From the NCBI RefSeq assembly GCF_002234615.1, contig NZ_NMQW01000011.1, positions 26,806-90,805 of the forward strand: a DNA stretch of 64,000 nt. Direction: 5' to 3'. A model generated the notes under the pieces. The model had not been told where the DNA came from, made no database searches, and was given only the letters and a program-made list of their open reading frames with translations. Below are positions 54,397 to 63,900 of the stretch, in pieces. The translations under genes were made by a program, and so were the position numbers. Numbering within the stretch: the first letter of the stretch is position 1; each line of letters starts with the position of its first letter. This DNA is from Paenibacillus rigui. Lineage in GTDB: Bacteria; Bacillota; Bacilli; Paenibacillales; NBRC-103111.

Positions 54397-54807
54397 TTGA
54401 AAGGGATTATCTGGATTAGAATTGCGGTAGTGTACTTTGTATGTGCGGTTATTTTTGGCATGATTATCGGAATTTCACAGCAGTTTCAGCTTGCTACGGT
54501 GCATGCGCACGCCAACCTGCTCGGCTGGGTCTCGCTGGCTTTATCCGGTATCATTTATCATCTGTTTCCGCAGGCGGGTGCAAGTGCTCTTGGCAAGTGG
54601 CATTTCTGGCTGCATAACATCGGCCTTCCGGTGATGCTGGTCGGTTTGTACGTAGAGGTTTTGGAATTGGCTTCTTTGCCGCTCATTCAGATTGGAGGCA
54701 CCTTAGCCATTTTGGGTATCATCCTTTTTATGCTGAATGTGTTCGTTCATGTGAAGGCCGACGCTGTTTCGAGCAACCGGTCATCCGAACGCTCGTTGGA
54801 TCAATAA
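54397..54807 (+). CDS. Small membrane protein resembling part of haem-copper oxidase subunit I
   Basis: 136 residues and four hydrophobic segments. TVHAHANLLGWVSLALSGIIYHLFP (quoted in part) recalls the histidine-bearing helices of oxidase/NO-reductase subunit I, yet the protein is far too short to be a complete subunit. Conserved His residues (HAH, IYH, WHFWLHN) could bind haem or metal. The start is TTG 54397 with AGGAGGG six bases upstream. Function unknown. Confidence 0.7.
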   Translation: MKGIIWIRIAVVYFVCAVIFGMIIGISQQFQLATVHAHANLLGWVSLALSGIIYHLFPQAGASALGKWHFWLHNIGLPVMLVGLYVEVLELASLPLIQIGGTLAILGIILFMLNVFVHVKADAVSSNRSSERSLDQ

Positions 54808-54832
54808 GAATGACTTACAAAGGAGATTCACC

Positions 54833-57800
54833 ATGTCAAAAACATGTTTTCTGAAGGTGTGGCCGGCAAAGCTGGTTCTCATCATTGCGCTGATCGCTGG
54901 TCAATTCCTACCCTTGCTCCCGATGGAAAAAGCGCGTGCCGCCTCGGAATTCACGACAGCGGTACATGTAAGCACGCAAAATGCAAAGCCCGGAGATTCG
55001 GTGACTATCACCGCTGCCGTCACCTCGACCCTCACCACCTCCATTCATTTGCAGCTTCAAATCGTTGGCTCTAACGCAACACTTGCTTTTCAAAAATGGT
55101 GGACCGATTTGCCCGTTACGACCGGGGAGACGAAGGAGTATTCCTTGAATTGGATCGTTCCGAACGACTTGCCGCAGGGCACTTATTCAGTAAGTCTGGG
55201 CATATTTGGAGCCAACTGGGACCGGATGTATAACTGGGATTACGGTCTTGCTTCCATGACGATCCAGTCGGTAACCGCAGCTCCGGTTTTCAGCGCTGTG
55301 GTCCATGCCCCTGCTTCCGTAAAAACCGGGGGCAATGCGCCGGTTACCATTGACCTGAGCAGTGATCGGGCAACGAGTGCAGCGGCCAAGCTTGAGATTT
55401 ACAGTCAAACGAATGTCAAAGTGTATGAACAACAATTATCCAATATGAGTTTCGAAGCGAATTCGGGACAAACGATCACCGCAACCTGGAGCATACCGCC
55501 AGATGCTGAAGCGGGGACCTATAAAATACAACTGACGGTAACCAGTATAGACGGGGCTGTGGTCTACTACCGCAATGAAAATATGGGATCCTTTCAGGTA
55601 ACGGGAGCGGATTCCGCAGATTCGGCTGTTTTCGTCACCCGGGCGATTGTGGGAGCAGCTAGTGTAAAAGCGGGCGGTACAGCCGAATTTGCAGCCGAAA
55701 TCACTTCCGATAAAGACGTATCCGTATTAGTGGATGTCGTCGTGAAAAGTCCCTTTTCAGGGGACGTCGTATTTCAAAAGGTTTTGGAGCGGCAGAGCGT
55801 AGACCGTGGTGCCCCGCTGCAAATTCCGATCGCATGGAACATTCCGGCCGACGCAGTTACCGGCAGCTATAGAGTTGAGATCGGCATCTTCGGGAACGAG
55901 TGGAAGGGACCGTATCATTGGAATGCGAATGCAGGCCTCATCCAAGTGTCAGGTGAGCAAACTCCGCAAATCAGCTTTACTGCATCAACGGAAGTGACCC
56001 CAACAACGGTAAAGGCGGGAATGGGTCAACGTATTGCGGTTGAGGCGACGAGCAATGCCGACGCGGAAGCTCTTGTTTCCGTAACGGTGCTTGATCCGAA
56101 GGGTGGCCATGTATTCAGCAAAGACTTTGTGAAGCAGCTCTTTACCGCCCGCGAAGCAAAAACCATGGAGGCGAATTGGACAATTCCGGCCGGCACCGAG
56201 CCTGGAACTTATACGGTTGCCACATCCGTTTACAACGCTGACCGCTCTATCACGTATGCCAGAAATCCTTCCTCCTCACCATTCCTTGTTGTGGGCGATT
56301 CCCCTCCACCTTCGGAGCAGCCGGACAACGGTGCTTTGGCTCATTGGACAACGGGGGCGACGGTCGTGGAATCCGTTGAAGCAGGGTATCCGGTAACCGT
56401 AACGGCGAATGTGGTTAGCGATCAATATGCGAAGGCTTTAGTAGATGTTGAAATCTACAACGACCAAGGGAAGGTCTATCAATCTTTTGTTGACGATCAA
56501 TATTTTCAACCGAACACACCCAAACAATTTCCAATCGTTTGGAACATTCCTGCATCCCAGCAGTGTGGGAAGTATACGGTGAAAATCGGTGTTTTTCCGG
56601 CCGGCTGGGCCCAGGTCTGGGATCACCATTGGAATGGCAGCGCAGCCACCTTCGAGGTTAACTGGGGGGTTATCCCTGAAATTACGCAGAACAGTACCGT
56701 CGCTGCTTCTGCCATCGTGCCGGGACAGAAGCAAACCATTCGTACGGATGTAACGAGTTCCGAAACGCTTCCTGCCACAGTCCGAACGGAACTTCTGGAT
56801 CCGACAGGGAATCGGGTTGCCTACCGGGAGTATACCGGCGAGCAATTTACTCAAGGCGCGGCTAAAAGCTATGTCATGGATTGGGTGCCTCCAGCTACAG
56901 CAGTCAATGGCGATTACAAGCTGAAAGTGTCCGTTGCGAAGGCGGATGGTATTCGAACGTTCTATTCGCATACGGAAGCGGCGCAATTTCAGCTGACGGG
57001 AGGTATAGACCTTGCCTATACGCTATCTGCGGCAGCGGAACGATCCGAGGTCACCGCTGGGCAAACATTGAAAGTCAATGCGCGCGTGGGCAGCACGGTT
57101 CCTTCCGTTGTGTCGATGAAGGTCACCTTTATCGATGTGCTGACCGGGGAAGCTGTTCATAGCGAAACGCTAACGAACCGGCCTGTGTCCCCAAACCAGG
57201 ACGAGAATCTGGATATCGCCTGGACGCTCCCGAAATGGATTCAAATGGATGAAGAGAAGGTTCGATCCGGGGCGGAGCCGTTGGTGAAATACGTTCTCGA
57301 CGGTGACTATCGAATCGACGTTGAGCTGTACAATGCCGATATGAGTTACCGGATATTATCAAAAGACGGTGCGGCTTCATTTCGCGTAGTGACGCCTACC
57401 GACGCTGCTGCTCCGCAGCCGGCTGAGAAGCCAAAGCTTCCGGACATCATGAAGCTTGGTGTTTTTGCAACGAATAATGATCCCTATGGTTTGACCGGGT
57501 GGATGCCGGAGACGGGATTGCCTTGGAACTTTGCTTATCGTTATTTGAACGGCGGGGTCAACAATAAAGAAGGCTGGACCGCATGGGACCCATACCACGT
57601 TGGCGATTGGCGGGGGGCGTATGCTTACGACTATGCGAAGAATGCTGCGGAGCACGGATATACCCCTGTATTTACTTTCTACCAAATGCTGCAGAGCATT
57701 TCCGGAGATTGCCTGAACTGCGATGAAGCCAAGGATGACATCATCACGTTGAACGATCCTTACGCGATGCGCGCATATTTTGAAGAATTCAAATTATTGA

Positions 57801-58747
57801 TGCAGTTGATCGGAACAGGCAGCTATAACGGCAAACAGGGCATCGGAAAAACCGCCATCGTTCATGTCGATCCCGATTTGGCCGGGTACGCTCAGCAAGG
57901 CGTGCTGGATAACAGCCGCTGTTACGGCATGTGTACGGGACAGGGCAATCATCCTGCGTTGTTGAATGCGGCGGTAGCCAGCACTCGAATGCCTGAACTC
58001 GCCGACTTGCCCAACACCTTTCAGGGCTTTAACTGGGCATTATTGCGGTTGCGTGACAAATATGCGCCGAACGTTCTGATGGCTCCTCACGTGAATAGCT
58101 GGGGGACTTTAATCGACGTCGGTAGCGACACGAGCCCGGACTTGGATGTCACGGCATTAGGCAAGCTGGCGGGCGAATTTGCCAGCCTGTCCGGCGCTCA
58201 AACCGTTCCCGCCGGCATCAAGCCATACGATTACATCTTTAACGATATCGATGACGATGATGCTGCCGGAGGGCGTGGCAGATGGCTGGATCGCACCAAC
58301 CTGACATTGCCTAACTTCCATCGTTGGGAGCAGTTTGTCAAAGCTGTTGTAGACACGACGAAAAAGAAGGCCATGATTTGGCAAATTCCAGTAGGCAACC
58401 AAGTATATCGGGCGATGAACAACACGCCTGGCCACTATCAGGATAATAAAGCGGAATACTTGTTCACGCATATGGAGGAACTGGTGAATATAGGTATTGT
58501 CGGCTTGATGTTCGGTCATGGTCAGCCTGGCTCCACCGCACATTACAACTTGATCGATGATAATAACGAAGCACCGCCTGAGACGGATTTCTTCAATCCG
58601 GCACCGTTGAACTTCTCTGACGGATGGGGGGACGGCAGCGTTCACACCAATGATAAAGAAGCGGACTATACGGACGACGATGGCGGGTACTTACGTATCC
58701 AGGCGCGGGAATACTACCGGCATCCGATTCCTGTACCCGACCATTAA
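54833..58747 (+). CDS. Large secreted protein: seven Ig-like repeats and an unassigned C-terminal domain
   Basis: A 1304-residue protein with signal peptide (to about residue 37, EKARAAS). Residues about 38-860 hold seven beta-sandwich repeats of about 110 residues. Repeats 1, 3 and 5 end in a G-I-F...W...Y/H-W pattern (IFGANWDRMYNW, IFGNEWKGPYHW, VFPAGWAQVWDHHW). Repeats 2, 4 and 6 instead have NADR/KADG-type endings, so a two-domain unit was duplicated. The last 440 residues (from about 865) are rich in Trp and acidic clusters (YDYIFNDIDDDDAAGG, MIWQIPVGNQVYRAMN, GLMFGHGQPGSTAHYN). They look like a TIM-barrel carbohydrate-active domain but match no family I can name. Confidence 0.8.
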   Translation: MSKTCFLKVWPAKLVLIIALIAGQFLPLLPMEKARAASEFTTAVHVSTQNAKPGDSVTITAAVTSTLTTSIHLQLQIVGSNATLAFQKWWTDLPVTTGETKEYSLNWIVPNDLPQGTYSVSLGIFGANWDRMYNWDYGLASMTIQSVTAAPVFSAVVHAPASVKTGGNAPVTIDLSSDRATSAAAKLEIYSQTNVKVYEQQLSNMSFEANSGQTITATWSIPPDAEAGTYKIQLTVTSIDGAVVYYRNENMGSFQVTGADSADSAVFVTRAIVGAASVKAGGTAEFAAEITSDKDVSVLVDVVVKSPFSGDVVFQKVLERQSVDRGAPLQIPIAWNIPADAVTGSYRVEIGIFGNEWKGPYHWNANAGLIQVSGEQTPQISFTASTEVTPTTVKAGMGQRIAVEATSNADAEALVSVTVLDPKGGHVFSKDFVKQLFTAREAKTMEANWTIPAGTEPGTYTVATSVYNADRSITYARNPSSSPFLVVGDSPPPSEQPDNGALAHWTTGATVVESVEAGYPVTVTANVVSDQYAKALVDVEIYNDQGKVYQSFVDDQYFQPNTPKQFPIVWNIPASQQCGKYTVKIGVFPAGWAQVWDHHWNGSAATFEVNWGVIPEITQNSTVAASAIVPGQKQTIRTDVTSSETLPATVRTELLDPTGNRVAYREYTGEQFTQGAAKSYVMDWVPPATAVNGDYKLKVSVAKADGIRTFYSHTEAAQFQLTGGIDLAYTLSAAAERSEVTAGQTLKVNARVGSTVPSVVSMKVTFIDVLTGEAVHSETLTNRPVSPNQDENLDIAWTLPKWIQMDEEKVRSGAEPLVKYVLDGDYRIDVELYNADMSYRILSKDGAASFRVVTPTDAAAPQPAEKPKLPDIMKLGVFATNNDPYGLTGWMPETGLPWNFAYRYLNGGVNNKEGWTAWDPYHVGDWRGAYAYDYAKNAAEHGYTPVFTFYQMLQSISGDCLNCDEAKDDIITLNDPYAMRAYFEEFKLLMQLIGTGSYNGKQGIGKTAIVHVDPDLAGYAQQGVLDNSRCYGMCTGQGNHPALLNAAVASTRMPELADLPNTFQGFNWALLRLRDKYAPNVLMAPHVNSWGTLIDVGSDTSPDLDVTALGKLAGEFASLSGAQTVPAGIKPYDYIFNDIDDDDAAGGRGRWLDRTNLTLPNFHRWEQFVKAVVDTTKKKAMIWQIPVGNQVYRAMNNTPGHYQDNKAEYLFTHMEELVNIGIVGLMFGHGQPGSTAHYNLIDDNNEAPPETDFFNPAPLNFSDGWGDGSVHTNDKEADYTDDDGGYLRIQAREYYRHPIPVPDH

Positions 58748-58807
58748 CAGGAGGGCAGCAGGGCTTCGATCGTGATGCAAACGAGTTGACGAGTTTTTAT
58801 CGGCACG

Positions 58808-58850
58808 AAAAAAAACGGGAGTATCGTTATAAGCCTACTCCCGTTTTTCC
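58808..58850. terminator. Terminator after the Ig-repeat protein gene
   Basis: AAACGGGAGTA/TACTCCCGTTT stem with A residues before and T residues after. Confidence 0.9.
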
Positions 58851-58873
58851 TGTTGGCAGAATCATCTATGATG

Positions 58874-58931
58874 CACCTATAAATACGTAATCCTACCGAT
58901 ACAAGACTGATGATACAGCAGCTATGATGGA
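58874..58931. promoter_or_regulatory. Conserved element (copy B) before the stalk-domain gene
   Basis: TATAAATACGTAATCCTACC followed by GATACAA and, after a gap, AGCTATGATG. Shares spacing and sequence with copy A at 53428-53483; located about 35-90 bases before the start codon. Confidence 0.6.
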
Positions 58932-58963
58932 AAAAGCAGGAATTTTGAAAAATACGAGGAGAA

Positions 58964-60862
58964 ATGGGGCTTCAAGAAATGTTAAGAATGAAGAAGTGGA
59001 TTCTTGCATCTTTGTGCGTGGGTTCGCTGGGGCTTGCAGCATATTACCCGGCTCATGCCAGTGATAGCAGTCAATCAACGAAAATCGTGCAATTCCAATT
59101 TATAGATAATAGGTCGGATAAAATAGCAATCGCTTATGCGGATGAACCGGATGGTAAGAAGGATGGCCATTTTAAATTATCCCTATCCTTTCCGGAAGAA
59201 ACGGAGATTACATCCTTAGTTTTGAAAAGCGGGGATCATGAGCATGGACAACGTGGAACGTGGAAAACCAATTCGGTAGGGACGGGGTGGCTGTTGGCGG
59301 TTTATCAAGATAATAAATCATTAAATAAAACGTACTCGGATACCGTTGGCAAATTCAAAGGGAACGTTACTTTCGATTTATATGCAGACGACAACAACTC
59401 GATAGAACCGGGCACTTCGTTTTCGGTTGAAATCAACACGCCGCAAGCGTCGATTGTGTCGGAGTCAGTACCCTTTGGCGAATCTGCATCAACGGCGCCC
59501 GCACCAAGTCCAACACCCAATCCATCCCCAAGCCCGACACCATCAACAACTCCAGATCCAACACCAACACCTTCGCCTGCTCCGGCACCATCTCCGGGCA
59601 CTGATCCCTCATCCTCGCCGGGTTCTGACAAACCGCTGATGGTCAAAGGAGGCACGGGCACTGTATCGGTAGAAAACGGCACTCCCGGCTCCACGATGAG
59701 CCTTATATTAAAGCAGCCCTCGCGAAGCATAACAATGGGTCATGCGCTGTTCTCAACCGAAGGGAAGGGAACCTTCGATAGCGTTCCGCCCGGATCGGAC
59801 TATTATGTGTTCGATGCGGCCGGGAAGCCATATGGTCCAATTACGGTATGGGAAGACCCGAACAGCAGCCTGTTTAACGCTTCGAAAACGACAGCGTCCA
59901 TGACACTCGATCTGTCGTTGAATCGATACAGCCTGAAATTAAATGGCGAGGTTCAAAGTTCGGTAAAGAAAGTAACACTATGGGCAGGTAACTTCTCGTT
60001 AAACGTTCCGATCGATGACAACAAGTTCAGCTTGAGCACCATGGGCGTTACGGATAAGATGACGCCAAGGATAGAGCTTACAGCGGAGACGGCGGACGGT
60101 ACAACAGGAACAATCTACATCGAAGCGCAGCGCGATTTCGTTAATGATTTAACGGTAGGAGCCTCGAAGTCGGTGGATGAAAACGGAACATGGCTGATTA
60201 AGGGGGCCTATTCGGCGGGAAAAAGCCAGAAGGAAATTTTAAACGCTTATTGGGTAAATGATGCAGGAGAGCTGACTTACTTGCAAGACAGGCGCCTCGT
60301 TGGCAAAGCAGCCCCCCGGACCGAAGAGGAAGCGGATTTAAAATATGACATGACCGATTTTGAATACAAAATAACGACCCAAAAGGACAGAAACGATATT
60401 TCCTTTTACGTCGTGAATGGCCAAGGGGAATTTGAGATTGTCAGGCCGATGGAAGGATTGGAGGCACTGCCTTCGGGAGAGCCCCAATCGGATATCCGCT
60501 TGCAAATCGACTCGACGCGTGCCCTTGTGGGCGGCAAAGAGCTGAAGCTTGAGGCGGCCCCTTTTTATCTGAATGGTCGGACGTTGGTGCCGCTCCGGTT
60601 TATCGGAGAAGCGACGGGGGCGAAGGTGAGCTGGGATAGCAGCGATCATACCATAACTCTGACCCGGGAGAATACGCATATCACACTGCAGATCGGGCAA
60701 AAGGAGGCCTACGTCAACGAACGGCTTATCCAGCTGGACGCCCCTCCGATTGTAAGAGACGGCGTAACGGTGGTTCCGCTGCGTTTTATTAGCGAGAACT
60801 TGAATATGGATGTTCAATTCGATGAAGGCAATATCCGCATTCAGAATAAAAAAAGAGAGTAA
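58964..60862 (+). CDS. Secreted protein with C-terminal copper-amine-oxidase-like stalk domain
   Basis: A 632-residue exported protein (signal peptide MKKWILASLCVGSLGLAAYY, cleavage near AHA-SDS). Order: an N-terminal beta-rich domain (about 35-165), a Pro/Ser/Thr linker (about 172-215, SPTPNPSPSPTPS), Ig-like regions, and a Cu_amine_oxidN1 stalk domain (about 525-630) with repeated VPLRFI motifs. It has no oxidase active site. In Paenibacillus-type bacteria such stalk domains are common on surface proteins. ATG 58964 lies close behind GAGGAG; ATG 58979 or 58988 are alternatives. Confidence 0.82.
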   Translation: MGLQEMLRMKKWILASLCVGSLGLAAYYPAHASDSSQSTKIVQFQFIDNRSDKIAIAYADEPDGKKDGHFKLSLSFPEETEITSLVLKSGDHEHGQRGTWKTNSVGTGWLLAVYQDNKSLNKTYSDTVGKFKGNVTFDLYADDNNSIEPGTSFSVEINTPQASIVSESVPFGESASTAPAPSPTPNPSPSPTPSTTPDPTPTPSPAPAPSPGTDPSSSPGSDKPLMVKGGTGTVSVENGTPGSTMSLILKQPSRSITMGHALFSTEGKGTFDSVPPGSDYYVFDAAGKPYGPITVWEDPNSSLFNASKTTASMTLDLSLNRYSLKLNGEVQSSVKKVTLWAGNFSLNVPIDDNKFSLSTMGVTDKMTPRIELTAETADGTTGTIYIEAQRDFVNDLTVGASKSVDENGTWLIKGAYSAGKSQKEILNAYWVNDAGELTYLQDRRLVGKAAPRTEEEADLKYDMTDFEYKITTQKDRNDISFYVVNGQGEFEIVRPMEGLEALPSGEPQSDIRLQIDSTRALVGGKELKLEAAPFYLNGRTLVPLRFIGEATGAKVSWDSSDHTITLTRENTHITLQIGQKEAYVNERLIQLDAPPIVRDGVTVVPLRFISENLNMDVQFDEGNIRIQNKKRE

Positions 60863-60925
60863 CGTCAAAGACGCTGCCGTGACAAAGTAAGAGCAGTAAA
60901 AAAAGGAGATTGGAGTGATATTTCG

Positions 60926-63900
60926 TTGAGCCCTATTGTGGAAAGATTACTACTCAATAGCTTATTTCGGAGCAGGCTTGCCTTCTTGACGGTTATCTTT
61001 ATGCTATGCACGATGCTTGGAACGGCAAGTCCCGGTTATGCAGCTGCGAACGGACCGGTTTTCGGCTCTGGCGAGACTGCCGCTGCCGAAGGTGCTACCC
61101 CATTCACGGATCTGGAAGGCTCCTATGCCAAGAAGGAAATTGTGGAGCTGGTTCATTCCGGCATTTTGGCCGGCTTTGCAGATGGAACCTTTAAGCCAAG
61201 GGAGTCTGTAACCCGGGCGCAGCTTGCCAAGGTTCTTGCTTTATCCTTAGGCCTGAAGGAAGATGCGGGTGCCGCAGACCCTTTTACCGATATTCCTGCT
61301 GATTCCTGGTATAAAGGGTATGTCGGAGCGCTAGTTAAAATGAAAATAACGGACGGGACATCCCAGACTGCCTTTTCGCCCGACAGCTATGTGAACAGGG
61401 AGCAGCTGGCTGTATTTTTCATTCGGGCGCTGCAATTGGAAGCGCAGGCGAAGGACTTGCAGGCGGATGCTTCACTCGCCGATTCTGCGCTGGTTTCCGA
61501 TTGGGCAAGGCCTTCAATATCACTTGCATTCAAAATCGGTTTCCTGAAGGGGATCGAGGATGATAACGGCGCGTCGAGCTTTAAACCGCAGGATGTGGCC
61601 GAAAGGCAGGCTTTGGCACGTTTGGCCTACGAGTTTATGCATAACCGGAACGTATATACGGATAAAGCAGCAGCAATCAGCGGCTCGTCTTCCGTGCAAG
61701 GCCATACCTTAGCAGAAGCGGTGAAAACGGCCAATGAGGCGATTGCGGCCTTGCCGGACATAGCTTCGCTTAGTCTGGAGCACAGGTCGGCAGTCGAAGC
61801 GGCCCGCGCTAAGGTCGATGCAGCACGGAAGCTGGGTGCGGCGGATCAGGATTTTGAGAACCTCGCCCGTCTGGCTGAAGCCGAGAAAAGGCTTGGGGAT
61901 TTATCCGCTGCCCCCATCGCGGGAGGCGGAGGCAGCTCCGGTAATAAGCACCATTCCGGCTCCCCGGATGGAACAACCTGCACTTTAAGCGCAGGGGAGT
62001 ATTCGGGCGATATAGCCGTATGCAGGAGCGTGGGCGTCTTTGGTCCGGAAAGCGGAACAGCTGTCATTCATGGCACCCTGCTCCTTGATCCGGGGCCGGG
62101 CGGCGAATTGGTCGTTAGGAATTTGAAAGCGGATGAGGTTAAAATTCTGTCGGGTGCGGCCCATTCGATTCATTTGCAGAATAACGCGATAACCCGATTG
62201 GAAATCAACACGAAACAGCAAAATCATGCTGTACGAATCGTTACTTCGGGAACGACTGTAGTTGGCAGCACTTATGTGCAATCCCAAGCTATTTTGCAGG
62301 CGGATGCAGGCACCTTTGGCGAAGTGGACGTTACTTCAGAGGCGAATAACAAGCAAGTGCAATTCAGGGGGAGCTTTCCCGGAAATATATCTGTGTCGGC
62401 TCCAAGCTCGTCGATCGTAATTGAAGACAACGCGTCCGTGGCACAGGTCAATGTGTTGGGGGAAGGGATGATCCTCCGAGTGGCGCAGAAGGCGGAGGTT
62501 TCCTCGATCAAGCTGGAGGCTTCGCAATTGTCGATTCAAACGGATGGAACGATCAGATCCATTGAGGCGAAAACCTCAAGTGCAGTAACTGTGACCGGTT
62601 CGACAGCAGCCGATGCCAAGCGTTCCGCTATCCAAGCAGCTGTTGCGGCCATCGCCAGCCTCCCTTCGATCATCACGCTAATGGATAAGGCAGCGGTAGA
62701 GGTGGCTGCAAGGAAGGTTTATGGGGCTAAAAGCCTTGGTGCCGGCGATGCCGACATCTCAAACCTGAACGTTCTGGTTGCAGCTTTGGCAACCATTGCG
62801 TCATTGGAAAGCTCGAACGCGCCGACGGTGCAGGACAGCAGCTTGATCGCGATGGCGGATCAACCGCTCAGAAGCGCTTTTCTGGGTCACGATCCGAACG
62901 GGGACCCCTTGATCTATCCTGTATTGGAGCAGCCGGCTCACGGCAGCGTGGCGCTCAATAATGACGGCAAAACCTTCACCTACACGCCGGCAGTAGGCTA
63001 CACCGGATCGGATCAGTTCAAGTACCGTGCGTATGACGGACAAAGCTTTTCCGGCGTTGCGACCGTCAAGCTCGAGGTGAGGGCGGATGATAAAAATAAG
63101 CCGCCGCAAGTCGAATACAGCGGAGCGTTTACGAAGAAGAACCGCCAGGTGAGCGGCTGGATTGAGCGAACGGATCGAGATGGCGATCCTGTGGAGCTGG
63201 TGCAGCTGAACCAGCCGACGCTGGGCAGCCTGGTACTCGATCCCCGATCGGGCGCTTTTATTTTCACGCCGAAGGCAGATGCCGTAGGCAGGGAGTATGT
63301 CTTTTACCATGCCTATGACGGGCATAGCTATTCAGATGCAGCGTGGTTGTTGATCAACATCGACGACGGGCCGAATCAGCCTCCGGTAATAGAAAATATG
63401 ACAATGCACACGCAGGTGAATACGGCGGTGACGTTTACCGTCAAGCCGAACGACCCGGATAACAGTCAGTGGTCAGTCCAGTACGGTCGCGAATACTTAT
63501 ACGGTACGATCAACGTGGTAGGAAACGAGCTGACCTACATGCCGAATCCCGGATTTAGCGGAACGGCGAAGGTTCCTTTCCAGGTGAACGACGGGGTAAG
63601 CCTCTCGAACATCGCGATATTGACATTTATCGTTGAAGGAGACAACGCGAACGCGCCGACGGTGCAGGACAGCAGCTTGATCGCGATGGCGGGTCAACCA
63701 TTCAGGAGCGCTTTTCTGGGTCACGATCCGAATGGCGACCCCTTGATCTATCCTGTATTGGAGCAGCCGGCCCACGGCAGCGTGGCGCTCAATAATGACG
63801 GCAAAACCTTCACCTACACGCCGGCAGCAGGCTACACGGGATCGGATCAATTCAAATACCGGGCGTATGACGGACAAAGCTTTTCCGGCGTTGCGACCGT

